Numbered from the stretch's first letter, positions 8,367-17,563 are shown. The stretch: 61,019 nt of DNA from Candidatus Saccharimonadota bacterium (GCA_004554425.1 SFMI01000005.1:1-61019), one strand, 5' to 3'. Notes: generated by a model not told the origin, from the sequence alone. Translations and numbers: made by a program.

Positions 8367-9620
8367 ATGCAAATAGTCGTTCATTATCATGAAATTGCCC
8401 TTAAAGGCAATAACCGCAATCTTTTTGTTAAACGCTTAGTTAGCAATTTACGCAAAACTTTCCGCGATATGGGAAAGATTTCTGTACGCACTTTATATGG
8501 CCGCATTACTTTCAATTTAGACTCAGAAGATCTGGAAGAAGTACGTCGCCGTATGGGCGGAGTGTTCGGTGTAGCTAATTACGCTTTGGTTTACGAAGTT
8601 CCCCAAGATCTGGAAGCTATGAAAAAGGCGGCTTGGAAATGCTTTTGCGAAGCTGAAGGCAAAACTTTTGCCGTGCGCTGTCGTCGTCCCGATAAGAGCT
8701 TCCCTATGCGCTCTGGAGAAGTAGAAAGAACTGTAGGCGGTTATATTGGTGATAGAGCCAAAGATATCGGTCGAGAAATGAAAGTCGATTTGACTAATCC
8801 CGATATTACGATCCGCTTAGAAATTGTTAATAATTTAGTCCTTGTCTCTGGCGAGCGTATTAAAGGGCCGGGTGGTCTTCCTGTTGGTACTGCCGGTAAA
8901 ATTGTTGGTTTGCTTAGCTCCGGTTTCGATTCTCCTGTAGCTTGTTGGAGCATGATGAAGCGTGGTGCTGATGTTATTATGTGCCACTTCCATTCTTATC
9001 CATTTACCAACAAAGCTAGCTTGGAAAATTGTACTTTGCTGGCCGATATTTTGACTCGCTTTCAATACAAAACCAAACTTTATTTAGTCAGCTTCGCGCC
9101 AGTACAAGAAGAATTGCTTAGCATGACTCCTGCCGATTTGCGTATGATCTTATATCGTCGCTCTATGGTGCGTATTGCTTCTTTAGTGGCCGAACGCGAG
9201 GGAGCTCAAGCTTTGCTTACCGGCGAGAGCTTAGGACAAGTTGCCTCCCAAACGCTTACCAACATGCGTGTTATTGACGAAGCTGCCAAAATGCCTATGC
9301 TGCGTCCTTTGGTAGGTACCGATAAGGAAGATATTTTGAAAATATCCCGCAATATCGGCACTTATGAACTTTCTGCTCGTCCTTACGAAGATTGTTGCTC
9401 TTTAATGCTTAGCAAACATCCTTGTACCAAAGCTAGATTGCGTGAAGTCTTGGAATTGGAAAGTCATATGGAATTGGCAGAATTGGAAGCAGAAGCTGTA
9501 GAAAAAGCTGAAATTCTGGAGCTGCGTTGGAATGGCAAAGAAGTAGAACATACTCAATTGCAAGCTCCTGTCTACAAAGACGGAGAGTGGGGCTGCCCTC
9601 TGGATTTAGGCCAAGAGTAG
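8367..9620 (+). CDS. thiI: tRNA 4-thiouridine synthase ThiI (no rhodanese domain)
   Basis: 417-residue ThiI. The N-terminal ferredoxin-like and THUMP domains span about residues 1-165 (including RCRRPDKSFP). The PP-loop ATPase domain follows, with SSGFDSPVA near residue 190 as the pyrophosphatase motif, then GESLGQVASQTLTNM and PYEDCCSLMLSKHPC with the family's conserved cysteine. The rhodanese domain of the E. coli enzyme is missing, as in many Gram-positive ThiI proteins, so sulfur must come from a separate persulfide donor such as SufS in this window. It makes s4U8 in tRNA and can supply the thiazole pathway. The ATG has no clear SD. A strong terminator follows at 9649. Confidence 0.95.
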   Translation: MQIVVHYHEIALKGNNRNLFVKRLVSNLRKTFRDMGKISVRTLYGRITFNLDSEDLEEVRRRMGGVFGVANYALVYEVPQDLEAMKKAAWKCFCEAEGKTFAVRCRRPDKSFPMRSGEVERTVGGYIGDRAKDIGREMKVDLTNPDITIRLEIVNNLVLVSGERIKGPGGLPVGTAGKIVGLLSSGFDSPVACWSMMKRGADVIMCHFHSYPFTNKASLENCTLLADILTRFQYKTKLYLVSFAPVQEELLSMTPADLRMILYRRSMVRIASLVAEREGAQALLTGESLGQVASQTLTNMRVIDEAAKMPMLRPLVGTDKEDILKISRNIGTYELSARPYEDCCSLMLSKHPCTKARLREVLELESHMELAELEAEAVEKAEILELRWNGKEVEHTQLQAPVYKDGEWGCPLDLGQE

Positions 9621-9648
9621 CACCTGAATCAATAAAATAGGATTAAAG

Positions 9649-9683
9649 AGCGGTTTTGTTTTAGACAAAATTGCTTTTTTTTT
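9649..9683 (+). terminator. Intrinsic terminator after thiI
   Basis: Arms 9649-9659 and 9665-9675 pair over 11 positions with two G-T pairs, followed by a run of nine T (9675-9683). It closes the M16-lipoprotein-tudS-thiI group. Confidence 0.85.
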
Positions 9684-9790
9684 AGCTTATCTTTAACCTT
9701 CAGCTACTTAGTAAAGAGAAAAATAAAGGAAATTTCTTTATAATAGAGGAGTAAAAATTGAGATGTTTTCTTATTTCTAGGAGGAGCGTT

Positions 9791-10465
9791 ATGGCAACTC
9801 AGCAGCCCTTGGTATTGGTGGTTGATGATGAAGAATCGATCCGTGAGTCGGTAACTTACACATTGGAGCATGAATCTTACCGAACTATTACGGCCGCTAC
9901 CGGCAGTGAAGCTTTAAAAAAATTTAAGGACAACCATCCTGACTTAGTTATTTTAGATATTATGTTGCCGGATATTTCTGGCTTGGAAGTATGCAAAGGT
10001 ATACGCAGTATTGCCGATGTGCCCATTTTATTTTTAAGTGCCAAAGATCAACTTGAAGACATGGTAGAGGGGCTGGACAACGGCGGCGACGATTATCTGG
10101 CTAAGCCTTTCCACTTTGCCGAGCTTATGGCTAGAGTGAGAGCTCTGTTACGTCGCAGTAAGGGACGCAAAGTCAATTTCTTGGAATATGAAGATATCAT
10201 TTTGGATCCCGATTCTCATATCGTGACTAAAGGTGGCCGTACTCTCCACTTAACTTTGCGTGAATTTGAATTGTTGGAAATGTTTATGAGTAAGCCGCGT
10301 CAAGTATTTACTCGCCAACAAATTTTACAACAGCTTTGGGGGTGGAGCGACGATTTAGAAACCAATGTCGTAGAAGTTTATGTATGTGCTTTGCGAAACA
10401 AACTCGATGACGAAAATCGCTCTCTTTTGCGTACTGTACGCGGTGTAGGTTACGCTTTAGGCTAA
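9791..10465 (+). CDS. OmpR/PhoB-family response regulator
   Basis: 224-residue DNA-binding response regulator. The receiver domain (residues 1-118) has the acidic pocket D12-D13, the phosphoacceptor Asp56 in LVILDIMLPD, and Lys105 in AKPF. The C-terminal winged helix (about 130-224) shows LTLREFELLEMFM and the usual VYVCALRNKLDD and VRGVGYALG. The ATG at 9791 is chosen because AGGAGGAG lies 6 nt upstream; an upstream TTG at 9758 is unlikely. A TATAAT at 9739-9744 could be the -10, but no good -35 precedes it. The cognate sensor kinase starts 16 bp downstream. Target genes are unknown. Confidence 0.94.
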   Translation: MATQQPLVLVVDDEESIRESVTYTLEHESYRTITAATGSEALKKFKDNHPDLVILDIMLPDISGLEVCKGIRSIADVPILFLSAKDQLEDMVEGLDNGGDDYLAKPFHFAELMARVRALLRRSKGRKVNFLEYEDIILDPDSHIVTKGGRTLHLTLREFELLEMFMSKPRQVFTRQQILQQLWGWSDDLETNVVEVYVCALRNKLDDENRSLLRTVRGVGYALG

Positions 10466-10481
10466 GAGAGGCCCAAAAAAT

Positions 10482-12287
10482 ATGCGCAGAGTTTCGCTAT
10501 CAGTTCTGATTTCTCTGTCCTTTGTGACTATTTTATCGCTGGCTATTTTTTGTTCTGGCCTGTTTATTTGTTTTGCTATAGACAGTGTAGTATGGAATGA
10601 GGGAGCTAGGTCTCTTTATACTATTCTTTATTATTTTGCTGAAGATGATAAAGAAGATGTGAGAGTAATAATGGATGCTGAGCGTGAGCGTTTGCACCAT
10701 AAGGGGCCTGAGCCTAGTTTTTGGCAAAAACTGACTGGAGCTTGTGCTGGCGATGTTAGCGGTGAAAGCAGACCGCCGCGTCACAAGCCTAAGCCCAGGG
10801 CTTTGCGTTTAGCTCAATTTAATGGCAATTATCAGAAGATGGCAGAAGCTATTGGACGCAATTGCAGCTATGTGCGCATTTACAATTTGCAAGGTCGAAA
10901 AATAGCCTCTTCGGAATCGCCCCTTATGCACTTAGAAAGTAGAGAACAACTTCCTCAAGTGCCCAATCGCGCTATGTTCTCTTTCTTGAGCGAAAATTGG
11001 AGCCGCTCGCAAGAGCAAGGCTTCGGTGGTACTAGACTTCGCGGAGGAGATCACGCTTCCGAAATGATGGCCCGTTCTCATGCTATTATTAAAGAAGCTG
11101 GCTTTACTTATTATGGGCCTTCTAGGTTACCTAAACGCAATGGTTTGGTTCATCATTTTTTGCTTTGGCTTTCCGGAGATAAGCGCGGAACAAATGGAGG
11201 AATGTCGCCGCCTCGTCATTTTGGCCCTTTCAATTTAGTTTATGTAGATGCGCCTAATTTCCAAATTATGCTTTGCCCCATTATTGAAGGGGATAAATTA
11301 GCTGGTTTCATAGAGGCGGCTGTACCCTGGAATTTTGCTGACAGAGCTATAAAAATGGCTCATCGCCTTTTTATCATCGGTTCGATTGTTTTGGCTTTGA
11401 TCGTGTCTGGAGCTGGTATTTGTATAGCCAGAGTATTGACGACTCCTTTGCAAAAAGTTGTTGGAGTAGCCCAAAAACTGGAAGCTGGCGATTTAAGTGC
11501 TCGAGTTCATTTGGGGCAAGGGCGCAACGAAATTTTTGTCATGGCCAATACTTTTGACCATATGTTGGACGCCTTGCAAGAATCTTTTCTAGAACAGCAG
11601 CGTTTTATCGGTGACGCTTCTCACGAACTAAAAACTCCCTTGACCAGCTTAATGGGAGCGGTACATGTACTAAAACTTAAGTTAGAAGATGCCAAAGTCT
11701 TAGATAAAGTGCAAAGTACCGTATCTACTATAGATAAAGAGCTTAGCCGCATGGAGCATTTAGTACTCGATTTATTGACTTTATCGCGCAATCAAGAATT
11801 ATCTCAGCGCAAGGTGGCCGATCCTGTTAGTGTCAACGAAGTAGTAAAAAATGCGGTTGGAGCTTCCTTAAGCGAAGCAATGGAACATCCTGTCGAGGTT
11901 GAAACTGGACGCGATGTTTGGATTTTGGGTGATGCTTCGGCTTTAGCTAGAGCTGTACGCAATATTATTGACAATGCTTTGCGCCATACGCCCAAAGAAA
12001 AACAAGTGAAAGTATGTGTTCAAGTGGGCGATAAAGATGTAAAGATTATTGTGGCTGATGAAGGCTGTGGTATTTCTCCTGAACATTTGGCCAATTTGGG
12101 CAAACGTTTTTACAGAGTTGATACAGGACGTGATCGTATTAGTGGTGGCACCGGTTTAGGAATCCCTATTACTGAAGCCATTGTGAAACGCCACGGCGGC
12201 AGCGTAAAGTTTGATAGTAAGGTGGGAGAAGGTACCCAAGTAACTATCACGCTGCCGCTAATGTCCGCTAAAGACTTAGACGTCTAA
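10482..12287 (+). CDS. Sensor histidine kinase, HAMP-HisKA-HATPase
   Basis: 601-residue inner-membrane kinase. The first membrane helix is at about residues 7-33 and the second at about 296-318, enclosing a roughly 260-residue periplasmic sensor region with no recognised fold and clusters of Pro, His and Arg. HAMP follows, then the dimerisation box with His381 in DASHELKTPLTSL, the N box IIDNALRHTP near residue 495, DEGCGIS near 526 and GGTGLGIP near 557. It pairs with the response regulator directly upstream. Its last 12 bp overlap the 3' end of the convergent Hsp70-like gene. The signal is unknown; the His- and Pro-rich loop could bind metal, but that is speculation. Confidence 0.93.
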   Translation: MRRVSLSVLISLSFVTILSLAIFCSGLFICFAIDSVVWNEGARSLYTILYYFAEDDKEDVRVIMDAERERLHHKGPEPSFWQKLTGACAGDVSGESRPPRHKPKPRALRLAQFNGNYQKMAEAIGRNCSYVRIYNLQGRKIASSESPLMHLESREQLPQVPNRAMFSFLSENWSRSQEQGFGGTRLRGGDHASEMMARSHAIIKEAGFTYYGPSRLPKRNGLVHHFLLWLSGDKRGTNGGMSPPRHFGPFNLVYVDAPNFQIMLCPIIEGDKLAGFIEAAVPWNFADRAIKMAHRLFIIGSIVLALIVSGAGICIARVLTTPLQKVVGVAQKLEAGDLSARVHLGQGRNEIFVMANTFDHMLDALQESFLEQQRFIGDASHELKTPLTSLMGAVHVLKLKLEDAKVLDKVQSTVSTIDKELSRMEHLVLDLLTLSRNQELSQRKVADPVSVNEVVKNAVGASLSEAMEHPVEVETGRDVWILGDASALARAVRNIIDNALRHTPKEKQVKVCVQVGDKDVKIIVADEGCGISPEHLANLGKRFYRVDTGRDRISGGTGLGIPITEAIVKRHGGSVKFDSKVGEGTQVTITLPLMSAKDLDV

Positions 12288-14963
12288 GCGCAAACCAATA
12301 GGCAAATCTTCACCGAAGAGGACGGAGGCAGCTTCGTCCTCTTCTTCACATAGGCAAAGTACGCGTTTAGCTGCCTGGGGAAGATTTTCACGCTCTAGCC
12401 GTTCGGCCAGACGCTCGCGCAATTTTTTATTTAAGTCTAAAGCGCGATTATTGGTATAACGAGCCATTTCAGCTGTTGCCAAACCGATAGAACGGCTGTC
12501 AGACCACTTGGCACTCAGAATTTTTTCTACCCAAGTTTCTACCAATTCAGCTGCCATAACATGTTGCGGTCCGGCTCCCATAAGACGCCTGGCTCCCAAG
12601 CGAGAAAGTTGCCAGACTGTATCTGGGCGCACTTTAAAGTCTTGGAAAATAGTTTCGGCTAAGATCTCTTTTTCCGACATAGGTATGCGTTCCAAGCTGA
12701 CGGCTAAGCGCATAACTTCAATTTTTTCGGCTGGTAGCAATTGCTTTAAGCGGCTTTTTATGTGTTTGCGCCCCGGAATAAGGCGAGGAGCCAAGTTGGC
12801 CCACAAGCTGGTTTGGGCTGCAGCTTCCAAACCGGCTGACAAACGGCGCCAAAAAACCCAAAACTCACGACGTACGTTTTCATCTTGAGAAAATTGCATC
12901 CACTCTGGCAATAACTTTTGCATTTGTTCTAGGCGCCATTTGTCTAGAGGTGCGCCCAGACCGGGACGCAACAGGAAGCCGGCTCCGTTGAACCAAGCCG
13001 CTTCGTATTCGGCGCAAGAACGGCGCTTGTCGGCGCAAAGCCAAAAAGCTTCCCATAAACTTCTGTTTAAACTAGATGGCCAAGCGGTGCGTTTCCCCAG
13101 AGAAGCTTCCAAAGAGCCTAGTAAAGCTCTTGGTCTTATATCTGTTTCTCGCAATTTGTTGGCTTTGGTACTGAAGGTGTAGTTGATAAGCTTTTTGGCT
13201 TTATCGATAAATTTTGGCGCGATATCTAAAGAGGCTTTTTTCTGTCTGCGTCCGCGCAAAGGAAGCTGTAAAGACCAATTGCGTGAACCATCCAAAGAAG
13301 TTGCCCATAAGGCCATAGTACCAATTTCAGTTACTTGCGCAGCTAAGTGCACGGCTACTTCGCTTTCGCCTTTGCTGCCTTTAACTACAGTTTCTAAAGT
13401 GCCTAAAGGTTTAAGCAATTCTTGTTTAACTACTTGGCCAACCGTATCTTGAGGACGTTCGGTCGAGGCAAAAAGGGGAAAAGCTGCTGGCGAACCTACT
13501 CGGAGTTTTAATTCTGGGCCGTCAACTTCTTGGCGCTCGCCTTCATCTTGGTTGCGGCGAATGACGCAAAGAGCATTATCATCTCCTACACCCAAATAAT
13601 AAGAACGGGCAATGCCGCCTTTAATTCGCTCTTGACCGTGGCACTTTAGCCAACCAAAAGCGCAAGCGCCGTGAGCTACGGCCAGATCTTCGGCTTCATT
13701 TTCCAGAACTTGTATTTCGTAGCCCAGCCAATTATTTAATATTTTACAAATACGTTGCTTAATGGCTTGTGGACGGCAGGCGCCGCCATTAAATAAAACC
13801 GCTTGTGGCTTTAAATTATGGGTGCGCATAAAGGATGATAAGTAATGGGGAACAACAGGATCGCTGGCGTATGGTAAGCCCCATTGTTGCAAACCGACTT
13901 TATGATCGCTAGCTATTGGCTCTGTGAAAGAAACTTCGGGAAAGAAGCCATTCAAAATCAGCTCTTGAATTTCTTGGCGACTTACTTCGGTTTGCAAAGC
14001 GCTGTCGATAAGTTTAGAGCCAATACCTGGAGTGATAACTGAGCACGATTCTGGCGGATTGGCGCCTAAAAGCTTTTCTTTGGCTTGGCGGCATTGTTGT
14101 TGCAAGACGCCCCATTGCAACAAATTGAGTTTAACGCCCAATCTAGCTTCACACAGTCTGGCGATAGCAATGTCTAAATTGTCACCGCCTAGCATTAAAT
14201 GATCACCTACGGCAATACGGCGTAGACCGTCTTCATCAATTTTGATAGCTGTAAAGTCACAAGTACCGCCGCCGATATCGCAAATTAAAATTTCGTTGAT
14301 GCCAGCCAAATTGTGGCGCCAAGTTTTACGTCTAGGCCATAACCAAGTATAAAAGGCGGCTTGTGGCTCTTCTAAAAGGGTGACATTTTCCAGGCCTGCG
14401 CGATCGGCAGCTTCTATAGTTAAATCGCGAGCTATTTCGTCAAAAGAAGCGGGGACGGTTAAGACCAATTCTTGTAAAGCTAAGGGATGCTCTGGGTGAT
14501 CGTAATCCCAAGAGTCGCGCATATGGGCTAAATAACGGCGTGAAGCCTCAATGGCACTGACTTTGCGTCCTTCCCTAACAGCTTCCCAAGGCAAAATAGC
14601 TTCACCAGGCTCGGCACGACGGTGAGCCAACCAAGATTTAGCCGAACTGACGACACGACCGGGAATTTTGGCACCTTGAGTGCGGGCAAAAGCACCTACA
14701 GCATAGTCTAACTCCTGATTCCAGGGAAGTTCCATAGCATGTAAAGGCATTTCGTGCTCGCCAGGCAAGTAAAGGAAGCTAGGCAGAGTAGGTAAGCGAC
14801 TTACTTGATTTTCGGAAATGCGCTGAGTAATCGAAACGCTCTCTAAATTGCCTTCTTCTAGTAAAGGAAGGCAAGACATGGCTGAATTGGTGGTACCTAA
14901 GTCTATGCCTACAACCCAGCGTTTGCTGCGATCAGTAAGTTCGGAATTGATAGCTGTGCTCAA
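12276..14963 (-). CDS. Large Hsp70-like protein (DnaK-type ATPase, long C-terminus)
   Basis: 895-residue Hsp70-family protein. The actin-like ATPase domain begins with the phosphate-1 loop GIDLGTTNSAMS (near residue 19) and continues with LTVPASFDEIARDLT, EEPQAAFYTWLW and the phosphate-2 loop ICDIGGGTCDFTAIKI. A later LFNGGACRPQAIKQRI corresponds to the adenosine region. The C-terminal part is longer than DnaK and helical, without a DnaK-like substrate-binding domain; it resembles the DUF3731-containing Hsp70 relatives. TTG is the start, set by AAGGAGA (14969-14975) six bases upstream. It follows the subtilase gene and a terminator-like hairpin that touches its SD. It is probably a specialised chaperone; client proteins are unknown. 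Confidence 0.85.
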   Translation of the reverse strand: MSTAINSELTDRSKRWVVGIDLGTTNSAMSCLPLLEEGNLESVSITQRISENQVSRLPTLPSFLYLPGEHEMPLHAMELPWNQELDYAVGAFARTQGAKIPGRVVSSAKSWLAHRRAEPGEAILPWEAVREGRKVSAIEASRRYLAHMRDSWDYDHPEHPLALQELVLTVPASFDEIARDLTIEAADRAGLENVTLLEEPQAAFYTWLWPRRKTWRHNLAGINEILICDIGGGTCDFTAIKIDEDGLRRIAVGDHLMLGGDNLDIAIARLCEARLGVKLNLLQWGVLQQQCRQAKEKLLGANPPESCSVITPGIGSKLIDSALQTEVSRQEIQELILNGFFPEVSFTEPIASDHKVGLQQWGLPYASDPVVPHYLSSFMRTHNLKPQAVLFNGGACRPQAIKQRICKILNNWLGYEIQVLENEAEDLAVAHGACAFGWLKCHGQERIKGGIARSYYLGVGDDNALCVIRRNQDEGERQEVDGPELKLRVGSPAAFPLFASTERPQDTVGQVVKQELLKPLGTLETVVKGSKGESEVAVHLAAQVTEIGTMALWATSLDGSRNWSLQLPLRGRRQKKASLDIAPKFIDKAKKLINYTFSTKANKLRETDIRPRALLGSLEASLGKRTAWPSSLNRSLWEAFWLCADKRRSCAEYEAAWFNGAGFLLRPGLGAPLDKWRLEQMQKLLPEWMQFSQDENVRREFWVFWRRLSAGLEAAAQTSLWANLAPRLIPGRKHIKSRLKQLLPAEKIEVMRLAVSLERIPMSEKEILAETIFQDFKVRPDTVWQLSRLGARRLMGAGPQHVMAAELVETWVEKILSAKWSDSRSIGLATAEMARYTNNRALDLNKKLRERLAERLERENLPQAAKRVLCLCEEEDEAASVLFGEDLPIGLRLDV

Positions 14964-14975
14964 AAAAATCTCCTT

Positions 14976-15043
14976 GAAAAAGAGAGCCTCTTAGAAAAGA
15001 CCATTTCGATCCTAAAGATGGAAAGGCACGATTCAGAGGCTCT
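14976..15043 (-). terminator. Terminator-like hairpin between subtilase and Hsp70-like genes
   Basis: Perfect 9-bp arms at 14983-14991 and 15035-15043 with a 43-nt loop that can form a smaller internal stem. On the minus strand it is followed by CTTTTTC and then immediately by the AAGGAGA of the next gene. It may act as a leaky terminator or attenuator. Confidence 0.6.
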
Positions 15044-15061
15044 ATCAGAAAGAACGGTTAT

Positions 15062-16399
15062 TTATTTCCTTTTGAAATCGGCAGCTTGGGCCAAAGACTC
15101 CTGAGGGGTGATGGCGCCGGCTCCAACAACATTGGGACTTAACTCACATTGCTGGAAAGGTACGGCCTGAGACATTAAAATACTTTTAATGTCTTTAGGT
15201 TTAAGTTTGGGATTTACGCCTTTCATGAGAGCGGCTACACCAGCAGTGAAAGGTGCGGCCATAGAAGTGCCTGACATTTTTACGTAGCCGTCATTTTCAT
15301 TAGAGCAAGAAATAATATCTACACCGGGAGCTGAAATATCGGGCTTTTCCAAATTGTCGAAGCGTGTTGGGCCCTGACTAGAGAAATAGGCTGGCCAGTC
15401 ATCGTTCGTTTCCGGAGTACCGTAATCGTCGAAAGCACCCACAGTAATAGCGTTGGGAGCGTTGCCAGGGGAGCAAATAGTAGAAGTTCCAGGACCATCA
15501 TTGCCTGCAGAAACTACTACAGTAATGCCGCACTTTTCGGCAACTTGTACGGCTATAGTCATAGGATCGAGAAAACGGGTGCGCGGAATAGGACGCCCCA
15601 AAGACATGTTAATAACATCTATGTTGTATTTATTTTTGTTGGCAATGGCCCATTGAATGCCCTTAATGATTTGTGAAGTTGTACCGTTGCCAAATTGATC
15701 GAGCACTTTGACGCCTACAATATTGGCTTCTGGAGCGACGCCTACAGTCTTTCCATTACTACTGCTACCGTCTCCAGCGCAAATACCGGCTACATGAGTT
15801 CCGTGCCCGTTATCATCGTAGGGCTCTTGACGACCGTTGACGCAATCTTTGAAAGCAATAACGCGATCTTTTAAGTCGGGGTGCATGGCAATACCGCTAT
15901 CAATAACACAAATGCAAGTGCCTTGACCTTTGATACCTTGCTCGTGCAATTTTTCTACACCTAACATAACATTAGTTTCTTTGTTAATAGGAGAGAAAGT
16001 GTTTTGCAACTCAAAGAGATCGTTGGAAGTAAAGTCGGAATTTTGATCGAGAGAAACAGCGAAAGCGCCACTTTGTTGAGCTTGAGTGAGACTTTGCAAA
16101 GCTTCATCGTCTTGAGCTGATACATTGATAGAAAAACCGTTAATGATGGGCAAATCGGCCGTTACTTGGTTGTTTTGATCACTTTTGAGAAGTTGAGCTT
16201 TTAAGGCGGCCAACTTTTCTTGGTCGTCGCTCTGAATAATTAAGCTGACTGGTTTATCGGCCGATTTTGTAAAAGTTTCAGCTAGAGATAAGCCTTCGTC
16301 TGAGGGAGCTTTTGTTGAGATAGGCTCGCCAAAATTTTTGAGACTAGGAGAAGAATAAGTTGGCGTCATATTGGAAAGCGAACCAATACCGATATTCAT
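15062..16399 (-). CDS. Subtilisin-like serine protease (S8) without signal peptide
   Basis: 445-residue S8 protease with a complete catalytic set: Asp in CVIDSGIAMHPDL, His in DNGHGTHVAG, oxyanion Asn in VVSAGNDGPG and Ser in MSGTSMAAPFTAG. Residues about 40-130 look like an inhibitor-type prodomain (VSLIIQSDDQEKL onwards). The ATG at 16399 is set by AAGGAGA at a good distance; the upstream frame to 16486 adds a region with no SD. No Sec signal is visible, so it is either cytoplasmic or exported by another route. It is divergent from ung with a 109-bp gap and is followed by the Hsp70-like gene on the same strand, a possible protease/chaperone pairing. Confidence 0.92.
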   Translation of the reverse strand: MNIGIGSLSNMTPTYSSPSLKNFGEPISTKAPSDEGLSLAETFTKSADKPVSLIIQSDDQEKLAALKAQLLKSDQNNQVTADLPIINGFSINVSAQDDEALQSLTQAQQSGAFAVSLDQNSDFTSNDLFELQNTFSPINKETNVMLGVEKLHEQGIKGQGTCICVIDSGIAMHPDLKDRVIAFKDCVNGRQEPYDDNGHGTHVAGICAGDGSSSNGKTVGVAPEANIVGVKVLDQFGNGTTSQIIKGIQWAIANKNKYNIDVINMSLGRPIPRTRFLDPMTIAVQVAEKCGITVVVSAGNDGPGTSTICSPGNAPNAITVGAFDDYGTPETNDDWPAYFSSQGPTRFDNLEKPDISAPGVDIISCSNENDGYVKMSGTSMAAPFTAGVAALMKGVNPKLKPKDIKSILMSQAVPFQQCELSPNVVGAGAITPQESLAQAADFKRK

Positions 16400-16508
16400 G
16401 ATAATCTCCTTTTTAAATTTACGCTTGACGCTTAGTTCCCTTAATTCTAACAATTGAGCAGGTTTTAAGCAATGATAAAGAACCAAAGTTTATAACGAGG
16501 TGTACAAA

Positions 16509-17189
16509 ATGCCCAAAATAAGTAACGATTGGCTCGATGTTATCGGGGATGAATTTAAAAAAGAATATTATTTAAAGCTGCGGCGTATTTTAATTCATGA
16601 GTATAAGACGCAAACGATCTATCCGCCGGCCGACGATATTTTTAACGCTTTCCATTTTACGCCTTTTCATAAAGTAAAAGCTCTAATCTTGGGCCAGGAT
16701 CCTTATCATAATGTAAATCAGGCTATGGGATTAAGCTTTGCCGTGTCGCCTACTCAGAAGCAATTGCCACCTTCTTTGGTCAACATTTATAAAGAATTGC
16801 ATGATGATTTAGGGTATCCTATTCCCCATAGTGGCTGGCTTAAAAAGTGGGCCGATCAGGGAGTGCTAATGCTTAATGCTGTGCTAACTGTGCGGGCCCA
16901 TCAGGCTTTCTCCCATCAAAAGCTAGGTTGGCAAAACTTTACTGATGCTGTCATTAAAGCAGTCAATACTATAGATAGGCCTGTAGTATATATTTTATGG
17001 GGGCGTCCAGCTCAAGAAAAGCAACTTTTAATTACTAATCCGAAGCATTTTGTTATTTGCTCGCCTCATCCCAGCCCTCTTTCGGCTTCGCGAGGTTTCT
17101 TTGGCAGCCGTCCTTTCAGTAAAGCCAACAAATTCTTAAGCGATCATGGCGTCGAACCTATCGACTGGCAAATCGAAGATGAAACTTAG
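16509..17189 (+). CDS. ung: Uracil-DNA glycosylase, family 1
   Basis: 226-residue family-1 uracil-DNA glycosylase, the first enzyme of uracil base-excision repair. The water-activating motif GQDPYH is at residues 62-67 with the general base Asp64, and the DNA-intercalation loop HPSPLSASRG is near residue 187. LPPSLVNIYKEL is also conserved. ATG 16509 is preferred over GTG 16500 because an ACGAGG SD lies 8 nt upstream. It is divergent from the subtilase gene and followed by a perfect 16-bp hairpin. Full length; no oddity seen. Confidence 0.96.
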   Translation: MPKISNDWLDVIGDEFKKEYYLKLRRILIHEYKTQTIYPPADDIFNAFHFTPFHKVKALILGQDPYHNVNQAMGLSFAVSPTQKQLPPSLVNIYKELHDDLGYPIPHSGWLKKWADQGVLMLNAVLTVRAHQAFSHQKLGWQNFTDAVIKAVNTIDRPVVYILWGRPAQEKQLLITNPKHFVICSPHPSPLSASRGFFGSRPFSKANKFLSDHGVEPIDWQIEDET

Positions 17190-17203
17190 GTGAATGTGTT
17201 ATG

Positions 17204-17247
17204 AAAATCAAGGGCTGCTTGCATTTTAGCTAGCAGCCCTTGATTTT
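17204..17247 (+). terminator. Hairpin terminator between ung and rpsU (bidirectional)
   Basis: Perfect 16-bp arms 17204-17219 and 17232-17247 with a 12-nt loop. Each arm carries terminal A/T runs (AAAATC / GATTTT), so it can stop transcription from ung and back up the rpsU terminator on the other strand. Confidence 0.85.
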
Positions 17248-17261
17248 AGCTATTTAAAAAC

Positions 17262-17296
17262 AAAAAAAGCTGCCAGCCCCAAAGGTCTGACAACTT
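17262..17296 (-). terminator. Intrinsic terminator of rpsU
   Basis: Arms 17267-17279 and 17284-17296 pair over 13 positions with one mismatch and two G-T pairs. On the minus strand seven T follow (17262-17268). It lies 15 bp past the rpsU stop. Confidence 0.85.
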
Positions 17297-17310
17297 CTTT
17301 CTCTTATGCC

Positions 17311-17484
17311 TTAACGACGACGGCGGCGACGAGCGGCGATAGCCTTTTTTTTACGACGTACACTGGGCTTGTCGTAATACTCGCGCTTCTTAACTTCGGC
17401 CAACACGCCCTCTTTCTGGCATTGACGCCGGAAACGCTTCAAAGCGGTTTCGATAGGTTCGTTCTCACCAACTGTAGTTTCCAT
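17311..17484 (-). CDS. rpsU: 30S ribosomal protein S21
   Basis: 57-residue S21 of the small ribosomal subunit, acting near the anti-SD end of 16S rRNA. It shows the family pattern: an acidic start ([12 protein letters not shown]), the central [19 protein letters not shown], then a very basic tail ending in a run of six Arg. The ATG at 17484 is set by a strong GAAGGAGGGG; the longer frame to 17514 would bury this SD. It has its own consensus-like promoter and an approximately 88-nt leader containing a small hairpin, and its own terminator, so it is probably monocistronic. Confidence 0.96.
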   Translation of the reverse strand: METTVGENEPIETALKRFRRQCQKEGVLAEVKKREYYDKPSVRRKKKAIAARRRRRR

Positions 17485-17539
17485 TATGCGTTCCCCTCCT
17501 TCCGTCACGGCCAAATATTGGGGTAATAAACAGCCGGGT

Positions 17540-17563
17540 AATGGTCGGGACTACTCATCCCGA
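17540..17563 (-). promoter_or_regulatory. Leader hairpin upstream of rpsU
   Basis: The rpsU 5' leader contains TCGGGA-N7-TCCCGA, a small perfect stem between the inferred transcription start near 17572 and the SD. It could be a ribosomal-protein-type autoregulatory structure or simply a stabilising stem. Confidence 0.4.
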
